From Palsa-506 sp963836355 (GTDB lineage: Bacteria > Actinomycetota > Actinomycetes > Streptosporangiales > Streptosporangiaceae), in the NCBI GenBank assembly GCA_963836355.1, contig CAWIJO010000002.1, forward strand, positions 930,001 through 994,000: a stretch of 64,000 bases of DNA, given 5' to 3'. Shown piece by piece: positions 29,055-37,645 of the stretch. The notes under the pieces are model-generated. The model had not been told where the DNA came from and did no database searches. It saw nothing but the letters and a program-made list of their open reading frames with translations. The stretch's first letter is position 1. Each line of letters begins with the position of its first letter. Made by a program: the position numbers and the translations under genes.

Positions 29055-29542
29055 GATCACCATTCCCCACACGTCTACGGCAAGCTATGCCCACTGTAAG
29101 TGAGATAGTATGCCATACACGGATAAAAGCTCAAAGTATCCATGGTTGAGTGGCAGCCAGGAGGTCAACTTGCGTCGCGTGCCCAGGGTGCTGCGGCTCA
29201 TCGGTCTCCCCGCTGCACATGCCAGCGTAGGCCGGACCATCATCGAGCAGGCCAGTGGCGGATGCCTTGGACAAGATCGACCGTGCGCTTAGCGTGCCTG
29301 TGTCAAGGCGACGTGGGGTCAGATACGGCTGTCGGCGGCGAGGCGAGCTCGCGGGCCTGCCTGCGCAGCTGCGCCGATTGGTGTAATACCCGAGCTGACA
29401 GCCAGTTCTTCTGGGCCCCTATCTTCGGCATGTGGGGCCGCCGGAGCGGGGGCGACGTGCAGCACGGTCGGCGCGGACCAGACGTGGACCAAGAGCAGCA
29501 TCAGCATGAGCACTTGCAGTTAGACGTACCGGAGACCCACCA
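29055..29542. other. 488-bp region between the NDT-like gene and the distal att repeat
   Basis: No recognisable gene. The first 50 bp are AT-rich and could carry the minus-strand promoter of the NDT-like gene. Near 29468-29485 the sequence GACCAGACGTGGACCA recurs almost exactly just outside the distal att repeat (29698-29712) and, degenerate, near the proximal integrase, suggesting a further short integrase-flank relic. Confidence 0.4.
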
Positions 29543-29586
29543 CCTCCGGAGCCGTGTGCGCAGGTTCGAATCCTGCTGGGGGCGCC
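29543..29586 (+). repeat. attachment-site repeat, copy 2 (distal end of island)
   Basis: Perfect 44-base direct copy of tRNA-Arg positions 25020-25063. Here it is not part of a complete tRNA: the sequence to its left lacks acceptor and D arms. It marks the far border of the element integrated at the tRNA, giving an island of about 4.5 kb. The sequence just beyond begins another integrase relic, so it may also serve as the proximal att site of a second element. Confidence 0.93.
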
Positions 29587-29721
29587 CGCCAATGAGCAGC
29601 CGAAGGCTGCTCTGACCGGGCCATTAGGCCGTGGGTGATTCAACCCCGCGGGTGCAGCCATGTATCGCCCGGAGCATGCGGGTGCAGCCATCTGCGGACC
29701 AGACGTGGACCAGCATTCTCA

Positions 29722-29845
29722 TTACGCGCCAAGCCACCGGTCGATGCGCTCGAATCAGACCTGATCTCGTCCTGCGATGCACTTGCCGTGGACGGTGAGC
29801 AGCCTAGGAAGCCCGTCGCTGGCCACCCTGCTTAGGCCATGCGGG
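29722..29845 (-). pseudogene. second tyrosine integrase relic, C-terminal tail only
   Basis: Reads LLTVHGKCIAGRDQV, a TGA stop, then FERIDRWLGA and TAA. It aligns with the end of the first relic (LLTIYAKCIDGRDQVWFERI), with Trp replaced by the stop and the nucleophile Tyr by His. The downstream bases are also similar to those beyond relic 1. Its distance from the att repeat (136 bp) equals that of the first relic, so two related elements inserted in tandem at the same tRNA. Confidence 0.75.
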
Positions 29846-30116
29846 TTGGGTCGTGAGCCAAAAGCACCGTCAACCGCCGCCGGGCCCTGACAGACGATCC
29901 GGCCAACCGGAGCTGCCGATAACGCGATGTTCTCAGCTGGTGGTATCTCGGCCTGCTCGCTGCGACATGATCTCGGCCCCGGTCCGCCGCGGCTCCGTGG
30001 CCGTTACCACCGAGCTGCAGGCCTGGTATTGGCGGTGCGGAACGCCTCGACAACGGGCCCAAGCTGCCTGGACCGGGCGCCGAGCGCTGATGCACTCGGG
30101 CACGAGAGCCCGTACG

Positions 30117-30138
30117 GCATGAGTGCTTGTACTCATGC
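30117..30138. promoter_or_regulatory. perfect 8+8 palindrome, operator-like
   Basis: GCATGAGT-GCTTGT-ACTCATGC, perfectly symmetric arms with a six-base spacer, 66 bp before the start of the membrane protein gene. Arms and spacing suit a dimeric TetR-like or similar repressor. No regulator gene is adjacent. It could alternatively be a weak terminator for upstream relics, but no T-run follows. Confidence 0.5.
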
Positions 30139-30204
30139 GCGGCAGCTCCGTGGTCCTGATCATGGGAGTAAGAGAACCTTCCGGCAATTGAACGGGATAT
30201 TTCC

Positions 30205-30934
30205 ATGAGTAATATAAAGAGCCGAGTATTCTTTTTCCGCATCATCATTGCCGGTCTATCGATCACCGCCGCGCTCGGGATCGCCGGCGTGCTGTGGAAC
30301 GGCCTGGATGAGACCGGCGTGAAGTTGATCCGCAGCGCGATCGAGTTCGATGTTGCGAGCATTCTGGCGCTGCTGTGTTCCGGGCCCGCCAGATCGGTTC
30401 CGCACCGGGCGGTCCAGCTGACCGGAATCGTGAGCGCGCTGGCCGCCCTTGCCATCGGCGTCCTCGCCACCTGGTGCAATCTGGCCAGTGGCAGCCTGGC
30501 GGATGGCGTCGGGCGTGCTGCCGCGGTGCTGGTCATTCTCGCGATTGCCGCGACGCACGCCTCCTTGGTGCTACCGCAGCGCGCCCGCAGCCGGCTGCTG
30601 CGGATCGTGGTATCCAGCACGGTCCTGTGCACCGCGGTCGCGGCCGGGGCTCATTGCCAATTACGCGCTCTTCCCGCATTTCTCGCCCGGTAGCGGCTAC
30701 GACAAGGTCATCCAGGTGACACTGATCCTGGACGTGATCGGCACCCTCGTCATCCTGCTGCTACATCGCTTCGGCCCGGCCAGGAACGACGGCGCCACGC
30801 GAAAGCCGAAGGCCCGCCGTCGCCGCCGCGCCCTGCACAAGCAAAAATGCCCGCAGTTCCGTGAAGGTCGCGGCACGCGCGGCCGCAGGCGAACCTGCCC
30901 CCGGGCGGCGTCTGCACCCGGGCCCGGAGAATGA
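30205..30934 (+). CDS. multi-pass membrane protein with one-base frameshift
   Basis: Starts MSNIKSRVFFFRIIIAG; four hydrophobic helices are spaced along about 190 residues. After VLCTAVAAG near 30645-30652 the frame breaks: the fourth helix region, LIANYALFPHFSPGSGYDKV and then ILDVIGTLVILLLHRF, continues one frame over, and one G fewer in the GGGG run would join them. Past the last helix is a very basic tail (KPKARRRRRALHK). I do not recognise the family; small actinobacterial four-helix proteins of this look are common. Whether broken or a sequencing error is open. An operator-like palindrome lies upstream. Confidence 0.6.
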
Positions 30935-31153
30935 CCTCGGGCCGCCGGCCCGGTCGATGATCGCGAGGCCGCCGGCCTGACGCCGCCAGCCAGGCGGCGG
31001 CACTTCGGGGACGGCCAGAGCCGCGGCCATGGTCCGCAGGCAACTCACCCGACCTGCCCGGCCGGCCTGCAGATCAGCCACATAGCGCGCCTAAGGTTTA
31101 GGCTGATGCGCGATCCGGCCGCGGAAGTCCCGGCCCGCGCTGCGGAGGCGCGG

Positions 31154-31930
31154 ATGTGGGATCCGGTGACTGAGGTGCCGACGCTCGGCGGAACGGCCTG
31201 CCAGGTGTGGTGGGCGTGCCCGGGCGAAGTGACGGCGGGCCATCTGGTCATGCTCGATCCGGCCGAGCGCGGGCGCCATGCCGGGTACCTGCGGGCGGCG
31301 GACCGGGACCGCTTCGCCGCCGGGGTGGCCATCACCCGGCTGGTGCTTGGCTCGCTCACCGGCCTGCCGCCGGCCCGGGTGCCGCTCGACCGCAGCTGCG
31401 CCGCCTGCGGCCAGCCGCACGGGCCGCCGCGGCTGACCGACTGCCCGCGGTACCGCCGGCCTGGCCTGTCGATCTCGCACTCCGGGGACCGGGTCGTGCT
31501 CGCGGTGGCGGCCGGCGGCGCAGTCGGCGTGGATGTCGAGCTGCCCGGCCCGGCGGTGGACATCGCCGCCGTCGCGTCATACGCGCTGGCGGCCGGCGAG
31601 CAGGCGCTGCTGCGGCAGCTGCCGCCGGCCGGGCAGCTCGCCGGGTTCGCCTCGATCTGGACCCGCAAGGAGGCTGTCGTCAAGGCAACGGGCGACGGCC
31701 TGCGCGCGCGGCTGGCCGACCTGATCGTCTCCGGGCCGACCGCCGAGCCCCGCTTGCTGCGCTGGGATCAGCGCCCCGACATCCCGGCCCGCGCCACGCT
31801 GCGCACGCTCAGCCCCGGCGGCGGCTACGTGGCGTGCGTCGCGCTGCTTGATCAGCCCTCGGCCGCGATCCGCGAGCTGTCCGCCAGCGCGCTACTGCGG
31901 GCCTGGGACCAGCAGGGCAGCATGGCGTGA
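31154..31930 (+). CDS. 4'-phosphopantetheinyl transferase, Sfp type
   Basis: Moves the phosphopantetheine arm of CoA to Ser of carrier proteins in fatty acid, polyketide or nonribosomal peptide enzymes. Motifs: LSISHSGDRVVLA (P1-P2 region), GVDVE with metal-binding Asp and Glu, and WTRKEAVVKATGDGL containing the catalytic Glu and Lys. I choose the ATG at 31154 because GGAGG lies five bases upstream; an ATG at 31106 adds 16 residues, and the two starts sit in an imperfect duplication (MRDPAAEVP / MWDPVTEVP). A CxxC-H-type insert (SCAACGQPHGPP) is typical of this subgroup. No carrier-protein gene is nearby, so it may act in trans. Confidence 0.92.
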   Translation: MWDPVTEVPTLGGTACQVWWACPGEVTAGHLVMLDPAERGRHAGYLRAADRDRFAAGVAITRLVLGSLTGLPPARVPLDRSCAACGQPHGPPRLTDCPRYRRPGLSISHSGDRVVLAVAAGGAVGVDVELPGPAVDIAAVASYALAAGEQALLRQLPPAGQLAGFASIWTRKEAVVKATGDGLRARLADLIVSGPTAEPRLLRWDQRPDIPARATLRTLSPGGGYVACVALLDQPSAAIRELSASALLRAWDQQGSMA

Positions 31931-32083
31931 CGCCAGGATGCGCGCTGATTCCGGGATGCGCGCTGAGTCCGGCAGAATCCGGGACTTGACGGCCTGTCCG
32001 GTGGCTGCTAGATGTGCCCTCGTCGCAGGACGGCTGCGCGCAGCGGGCTGGGCCGTCGCATTTCCCCTGGAGGCGTCGGCGTC

Positions 32084-32470
32084 ATGAAGGCCCTGGTCCT
32101 TGCAGGCGGCGGATCGAGGCGTCGCTCATCGGCGACGATGCTGAGGTGACCGCGGCGGCGCGGGTCCCGAGTGCTGACCGGCTCGTGCTCGGCACCGTTC
32201 TTGACAAGCTGACCTACGCGGAAAGCCTGGCACCCGTCGCGGACAGGCCCCCGGTACGCCTTCGTGCCGGGGACATCTGCGACCCGTCGCTGCTCGCCTT
32301 AGTCGTTCCCGGGCACGACATCGGGCTGGATGTCCGTATCACCCGGTGCTGTATCAACTACGGTCCGTACCAGTTCCCGGAGAAAGTCATCCCGCTGTTC
32401 GTGACGAACCTTCTCGACGGGCTGCCGATCCCGCTCTATGGCGACGGGCGCAACGTTCGCGGCTGGGGGC
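32084..32470 (+). pseudogene. telescoped rmlA-rmlB (dTDP-rhamnose) relic
   Basis: Starts like RmlA with GGAGG upstream (MKALVLAGGGS, 32084). It then jumps to an RmlA-like C-terminal piece (RIEASLIGDDAEVTAAARVP), straight into the RmlB N-terminal region (VLDKLTYAESLA, then RAGDICDPSLLALVVPGHD), and to the RmlB C-terminal region (RCCINYGPYQFPEK, then LLDGLPIPLYGDGRNV), losing similarity at WGRGG. At least three internal deletions removed over 80% of both genes while keeping order and mostly frame. The RmlB catalytic Tyr-Lys region is gone, so it cannot function. Confidence 0.78.
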
Positions 32471-32665
32471 GGGGTGGCCCCGGCGGTCGAGCACCTCGCC
32501 GCGTAGCGCCCCGCTGGCGAGGTACCTGCCGCTACGGGGGTCGCCATTTCCCTGATCGGCCTGCTGATGATGAGCGTTGCCGCCGGGCCCGGCGCGATAG
32601 CGCCAGCCAGCTGGGCAGCACGATCCAAAACCGCAGCACTGCGCGCGAATAGAGCGGAAGGAGCT

Positions 32666-33484
32666 GTGAAACCGGTGACTCAGCAGCCCGCCACGGACTT
32701 TACTACTGACGAAGCGCTCAACTATGCAACGGCTCACGAGGCCATCAAGGACGGCGACGTCCGCAGGCTTTCTCAGCTGCTGGCCGAGAGCCCGCGGCTC
32801 GCCCAGCTCCGTGTCGTGCGTTCCCGGACGCTCTTCAACCAGCTGGCCGATTGGCCTGGCCGCTGGCCGCGGCGGCTCGAGTCGGCGGCGCTGCTGATAG
32901 CCGCCGGCGCCGACATCAATGCCCGCACCGGCACCGGTGACATTGACGAGACCACCTTGCAGGAGGCGGTCAGCTGCTATGACGCCGCACTGACCGAGCT
33001 GCTTATCGAGGCCGGTGCCTCGCCAGACGGCCTCAACGACGACCGCCGTCCGCTGGCCCAGGCGCTGTTCTACGAGGCGGGCGATGCAGCCAGGGTGCTC
33101 GTGGCGAAAGGTGCGGTGATCGACCTTGAATTCGCGGCCGGCCTGGGCCGGGCAGACCTGGTTCCGACGTTCTTCGACTCCGAAGGGGCGCTGCTGCCCA
33201 CGGCGGGAACCCATCACCCGCCGGTCAACCGGCCGGTGCCGCCAGCCGCCGGCGCCACGTCGGAGCTGATCGAGCAGGCGCTTGTCTACGCCGCGATCAA
33301 CGGGCAGGTAGAGACCGCCGGTCAGCTCATCGACCGCGGCGCGGACGTCAGCGGGCAGCCATCCGGATTCACTTACCGGCTGCCCATGGTGAATTGGGGC
33401 GAGAATCATCCAGCACTGGTGGAACTCCTCGTCCAGCGAGGGGCCAGCCCGCCGGAGCCGACGAAGGAGGGCGCCTCGTCCTAG
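32666..33484 (+). CDS. ankyrin-repeat protein
   Basis: 272 residues built of degenerate ankyrin repeats: AIKDGDVRRLSQLLAESP, ESAALLIAAGADINART, ALTELLIEAGASPDG, DAARVLVAKGAVIDLE, QVETAGQLIDRGADVSG, HPALVELLVQRGASP. No enzyme domain or signal peptide, so a cytoplasmic protein-binding scaffold. The GTG at 32666 follows AAGGAG by only two bases; a second GTG nine bases on is at better spacing, so the start is uncertain by three codons. The partner is unknown; it stands alone on the plus strand. Confidence 0.85.
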   Translation: MKPVTQQPATDFTTDEALNYATAHEAIKDGDVRRLSQLLAESPRLAQLRVVRSRTLFNQLADWPGRWPRRLESAALLIAAGADINARTGTGDIDETTLQEAVSCYDAALTELLIEAGASPDGLNDDRRPLAQALFYEAGDAARVLVAKGAVIDLEFAAGLGRADLVPTFFDSEGALLPTAGTHHPPVNRPVPPAAGATSELIEQALVYAAINGQVETAGQLIDRGADVSGQPSGFTYRLPMVNWGENHPALVELLVQRGASPPEPTKEGASS

Positions 33485-34150
33485 CTTTCCCGGCCGAACG
33501 TGACATGGCAGGCAGCCCCAGTTGTGTCCGGCGAAAACCACCACGGTGTCGGGCGCCAGCACGGGGAGCTGGCTGACCAGCCGGCTGAGATCCTCCGCCG
33601 TCGCCCCCGCCTGGGGCCAGGTCAAGTCAGGTAGACACGGAGCAATCCGCGGGCAACGCGCACTTACCCGATATCCGGCGCGCGCCGTTCGGCATGCTTG
33701 CCCTGAACGGCCGCCGCTTACGTGGCGCCGGCTTGCCGGGGCTGGCTCGTTCTCCGTCACGCCCTTTTCACCTCCTCCCATGTGGTGCAGTCCGGCATGG
33801 CTACTCCGCTTCACCACGCGTACCTTCGCCCGGGTTGGTTCGAGCCCGTGACTAGGTTATAGAGACGCTTCAGCCGGCCGGCCCCGCGCCAAAATGTGAC
33901 GAGGGTCACGCGTCCTCTTTGTGTTGCCCGTGGCTGGGACAGGTGATACTAGCCTGGCCGTCAACAGGCGCTTGCCTGCCGTGGTAGATCAACCAGGCCG
34001 CTCCCTGCGATACGAGAGGATTACCGCAGCAGAATCCTGGTGGATTCACCGCTGCCCAGTGATTTTCCCTCGGGCATCTCGATAGTGACATTAAACGAGA
34101 TGACAGCTCGATGAGTCCATGCTAGGTCGTGCATTACCTGCAGAAGAACT
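33485..34150. other. 666-bp intergenic region
   Basis: No supported gene. A minus-strand fragment ending near 33485 (LPVLAPDTVVVFAGHNWGCL) has a hint of a metallo-hydrolase C-terminus, but it is too short to call. The last 150 bp are AT-richer and probably hold the promoter for the polysaccharide pyruvyl transferase gene. Confidence 0.4.
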
Positions 34151-35548
34151 GTGGACAAGCAAATGACAACACAACATAATGTCTTGATCGTCGGCGGCTA
34201 CGCGCGGCAGAACGCCGGCGACGCCGCATTGCTGCACGCGATCATTCGGCAAGTGGAAAGAGCGTTTCCAGGTTGCCAGATCCAAATAGCCGGCATGGAG
34301 GATCCGGGGCTGCACCGAGACTTCGAAGGCGTGCAGAATCTCGGCTCGATGCGCCGGTACGCGGCCGGGGAAGGTATCCCGCGTCATCTCCGCGCCGCCC
34401 GCAGGGTTCTTGTCCTTGCCATCGGCATGTCATGGTTCGTCGCGCCCGCCCGCTGGTACCGCAGGCCATCGGCCTGGCTTCCGGCGGAAGTACGGGCGGA
34501 GCTGGCGGCGATCGAGCGCGCAGACCTGCTCGTCTCGCTGGTGGCCGCTGGCGGCTACCTGCAGGGAGCCGCCAAGCCGGGTCTTGGCCCCCGGGTCATC
34601 TACCAGCTCCTGCCACTGATATTTGCGCAGCGGCTCGGCACGCCGACCGTATGCGCGCCACAGTCCTACGGCCCGTTCGGCGGGCGGCTGCCGGCCAGGA
34701 TAGTAGGGAAGACGCTCAGCCGGGCACGCCTGGTCCTTGCCCGCGAAGACATCAGCCTCGCGGAACTGAAGAAGCTGGGCCTGCCGGCAGGCGTCGCGCA
34801 GCGTGCGGTGGATTCTGCCTTCAGCCTTGAGCCGCCGCGGCGGGACCGGGCCGACCGGCAGGCGTGGCGGGCTGCCCACGGCGTAGGCGCCGACGATGTG
34901 CTAGTCGGGTTGACGGTCCGGCACTGCCTGCCGGCGCCGCAGCAGGCACGCCTCGAAGCCGAACTCGCGGCATTCGTGGACCTGGTCCACGAGATCCCCG
35001 GTCGCCGCGTGGTGATCTTCCCGCAGGCCACCGCTGCTGATCAAAGGGACGACGACCGCATCGCGTCGCGGTTTGTCGCCGGGCTGTGCCGCGGGCGCAC
35101 CCGGCCCATCCTGCTGGAGACCGAAGCCGACTACCGTGGCGTGGCCACGTTCATCGCCGACCTGGACCTCCTGGTGGGCACCCGATTCCATTCGGTGATC
35201 TTCGCCATGACGGCTCGCGTGCCCTGCATCGCCATCGGGTATGAGCACAAGACGCGTGGCATCATGCGGGACCTGAGTCTCGATGGCTGGGTGCTGCCAG
35301 CCGCGGAGCTATCTGCCGCTGGACTTTATGACCTGTTCGGCAAGCTCGCGAAGCACCGGTTGGATTACCGTGCACATCTCGATCACGTCATCCCGGGCTA
35401 TGTGGAACGTGGACGCGCTATACCGGACGCGCTGGTCCGCGCTTACAATGGATACCCCGGGCCAACGGAAACAGAGAATTCCGTGCGGCTTAGCCCGATC
35501 GGATACGAAGAGGACTGTCATATCTGCCGCGAGTCCATTGCCGCCTGA
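34151..35548 (+). CDS. polysaccharide pyruvyl transferase family protein
   Basis: 465 residues of the WcaK/AmsJ family, which uses phosphoenolpyruvate to put ketal pyruvate on glycans. The N-terminal Rossmann-like start VLIVGGYARQNAGDAALLHA, the mid motif APQSYGPFGG and the C-terminal motif VGTRFHSVIFAMTARVPCIA with IGYEHKTRGIM are characteristic. The start is GTG (giving MDKQMTT), with a possible internal ATG four codons on. The C-terminus YEEDCHICRESIA with CxxC is unusual. No other capsule genes are directly adjacent except the rmlAB relic 1.7 kb upstream, hinting at a former glycan cluster. Confidence 0.9.
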   Translation: MDKQMTTQHNVLIVGGYARQNAGDAALLHAIIRQVERAFPGCQIQIAGMEDPGLHRDFEGVQNLGSMRRYAAGEGIPRHLRAARRVLVLAIGMSWFVAPARWYRRPSAWLPAEVRAELAAIERADLLVSLVAAGGYLQGAAKPGLGPRVIYQLLPLIFAQRLGTPTVCAPQSYGPFGGRLPARIVGKTLSRARLVLAREDISLAELKKLGLPAGVAQRAVDSAFSLEPPRRDRADRQAWRAAHGVGADDVLVGLTVRHCLPAPQQARLEAELAAFVDLVHEIPGRRVVIFPQATAADQRDDDRIASRFVAGLCRGRTRPILLETEADYRGVATFIADLDLLVGTRFHSVIFAMTARVPCIAIGYEHKTRGIMRDLSLDGWVLPAAELSAAGLYDLFGKLAKHRLDYRAHLDHVIPGYVERGRAIPDALVRAYNGYPGPTETENSVRLSPIGYEEDCHICRESIAA

Positions 35549-35600
35549 CCGCGACGCGGCCAGCGAGCGTTAAATTCTTGGTCAGCTAATGCGGGCATGG

Positions 35601-36866
35601 CTAGCGAATGTCACCTGGCACGACCGCACCGTGTGCCCGCAGCGCCTGGTGAATGTCGCCGACCGCCAGTTGCTCGGGCTCGACGCCGGAATGCGCCGAC
35701 AGGGCCGCCATCGCGCCTGCCGCCTGGCCCATCGCCATGCACGACGCTTGCACGCGGTAGGCCGAGCTGGCCTCCTGGTCGCCTGCGATACAGCGGCCGG
35801 CGGCCAGCAGCCAGGTACTGCCGAGGGGGAGCATCGCCCCCCTGGGAATGGTCGGGAACGTACCTTCTGCCAGCGGCCGCAGATCGACCCCGTCGCCGCC
35901 CGGCCGGTGAATGTCGATCGGATAGAAGCTGTAGCAGACCGCGTCGTCCCACCTGCGCCCACTGGCATAGTCGCGGCCGGTAATCCGCTTCTTACCCCGG
36001 ATTGTGCAGGTCTCGCGTATGCCGCACTCCGCGGCGGTGGCGTCGATCGTCAGGTCCTGCAAGCCCGGTTGGCTGCGCAGGAAGCAATAGATCCGCATCA
36101 GTGCCCTACGCGCGGCGACCTCTGCCGCCGTGCGGCCCGCGCTCGTGCTCCCGTCGATCCCCGTGACATGCATGGAGTTCTCGCCCCGCTGGCGCAAGAA
36201 GGTGCCTAGCCGGTCGGCATGCTCGGCGAGGTCGGTTGGCAGCAGCGAGCCCGTCACCACCGCGTCTTCGTAGGCGCGATCGAGAAGCTGGTAATCCAAG
36301 GTGGCTGGGTCGTATCCGCCGAGCGTGACATTGAGCGTCCCTGGCTGGAGTTCTGCATTCCGCTCCGGCTCATATCCAGCCAGCGCCACGGCGTTGGCGT
36401 CGCCGGTGCAATCCACCAGCACCCGAGCGCGCTCCCCGCGTAGTCCCTCTTTACCGCACAGCGTCAAGCGCCATTCGCTGTCCGGCCGGTCGACCGCGGC
36501 GAGCATGGTGTGGAGTGAAAGGGCAGCACCTGAGCCGAGGACGGCAGTGTCCAGCAGCGCGGCGTAAATAGCGGGGTTGACGCGCACCTGAAGCAGGTGG
36601 ACCGGGCGGTCGTACCTGGCGAAGTCGGGTAGCTGGCCACCTGCGAGCTGCACCGCGCGGTTCACCAGGTGCCAGCCGATGCCGGCGATCACCTGCCTGC
36701 CCCACGCGTGAAAGAGGCCAGGAACGTTGATGCCGGCACTCGTGGTGGCCCCGCCAAGCACGCCGTTCTTCTCCACCAGCAGCGTCCGGGCACCCAGTCG
36801 CGCTGCTTGAATGGCGGCGACCGATCCCGCCGGACCGCCGCCGACGACGGCAACGTCATAGCTCAA
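35601..36866 (-). CDS. FAD-dependent oxidoreductase (PF12831-like)
   Basis: 421 residues. N-terminal FAD-binding motif VAVVGGGPAGSVAAIQAARL with the Glu at LLVEKNGVLGG, a second dinucleotide-binding signature VDCTGDANAVALAG, and the C-terminal ATG-like motif STWLLAAGRCIAGDQEA. The layout is that of the FAD-dependent oxidoreductases of unknown substrate often linked to sugar or secondary-product clusters. A CGIRETCTIRGKKR segment in the middle is typical of the family. It converges with the pyruvyl transferase gene. Confidence 0.87.
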   Translation of the reverse strand: MSYDVAVVGGGPAGSVAAIQAARLGARTLLVEKNGVLGGATTSAGINVPGLFHAWGRQVIAGIGWHLVNRAVQLAGGQLPDFARYDRPVHLLQVRVNPAIYAALLDTAVLGSGAALSLHTMLAAVDRPDSEWRLTLCGKEGLRGERARVLVDCTGDANAVALAGYEPERNAELQPGTLNVTLGGYDPATLDYQLLDRAYEDAVVTGSLLPTDLAEHADRLGTFLRQRGENSMHVTGIDGSTSAGRTAAEVAARRALMRIYCFLRSQPGLQDLTIDATAAECGIRETCTIRGKKRITGRDYASGRRWDDAVCYSFYPIDIHRPGGDGVDLRPLAEGTFPTIPRGAMLPLGSTWLLAAGRCIAGDQEASSAYRVQASCMAMGQAAGAMAALSAHSGVEPEQLAVGDIHQALRAHGAVVPGDIR

Positions 36867-37074
36867 CCTCGCCCCTGTCCATCAGCCGGCCCGCAGCACT
36901 CTTACGCTGTCAAGTCCAGCACCGCGCCGAGCCCAACAATAACCGGCAGACCGCCGTCCGGCGCAGAGCGCAGCGGCGGCGCTGCGGGTCAGCTGCTTCG
37001 CGCTGGCGCTAGGGATTCCCGTTCCCGGATCTGTGCAGCGGATCCAGACGGCACTGGGACAGCTGGCGAGTTGA

Positions 37075-37522
37075 TCAAGGCATCGGAAGCTGTCTTTGCC
37101 CCGGCCGTCGCCACGGCCGCGTAGGCCGGTGGCTTCCTGCGCTGGCCAGCGGCCAGGCCCCGGCCGCAGCGAAAACCGCTGCGCCCGCCGCGACCGTGCG
37201 CCGTGTCCCGAAGCGAGCTGACAGCCGCCCGGAGAAGGGCGAAACGAGACCGGCCATGATGGGGCCGGGTGCGATGCTGACGGCAGCGCGCAGGACGGAG
37301 AACTGCCACGGCCCGGTAAGCAGCAGGGTAGTGCCCAGCAGCATGGCCGCGAAGCCCGTGTAGTAGGTGACCAGCCCGGCAGCACCGGCACTGAAAGCGC
37401 GGGCGGAAAACAGCCGGGGCGCGACCAGGGGGTCGGGGGGTGACGATCCAGCGCCAGCTCGACGCGACCAGCAGGCCGCCCAGCACCGGGCCGCGGCCGG
37501 CTGGCAGCAGCAGCGCGGCCAA
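37075..37522 (-). pseudogene. MFS (DHA2-type) transporter relic
   Basis: A first frame gives GPVLGGLLVASSWRWI, a typical helix 5-6 junction of EmrB/QacA drug exporters. After a deletion and frame change, a second frame gives RLFSARAFSAGAAGLVTYYT, FAAMLLGTTLLLTGPWQFSV, and PFSGRLSARFGTRRTV (helices about 8-11). Start, first five helices and C-terminus are missing. Several frame changes rule out function. Confidence 0.75.
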
Positions 37523-37645
37523 CCTAGCCGCCTAAGCTGAGCTGATCTGCTGTCAGGCGAGGCATATGCGCATGAGGTGCGGGCGGCGATGACTACGGCG
37601 GCGCGGCGCGCTGGCCCAGCGGTGGTGCGCCGGGCCGGCTAGCTG

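Noticed and set aside
29832..30632. 266-codon minus-strand open frame
   Set aside because: It is the complement of the membrane-protein gene and flanking DNA, with Arg/Ser/Ala-rich composition and no recognisable domain.
33485..33640. Possible metallo-hydrolase C-terminal fragment on the minus strand
   Set aside because: Only about 45 residues with one suggestive GHNW motif; too little to support a call.
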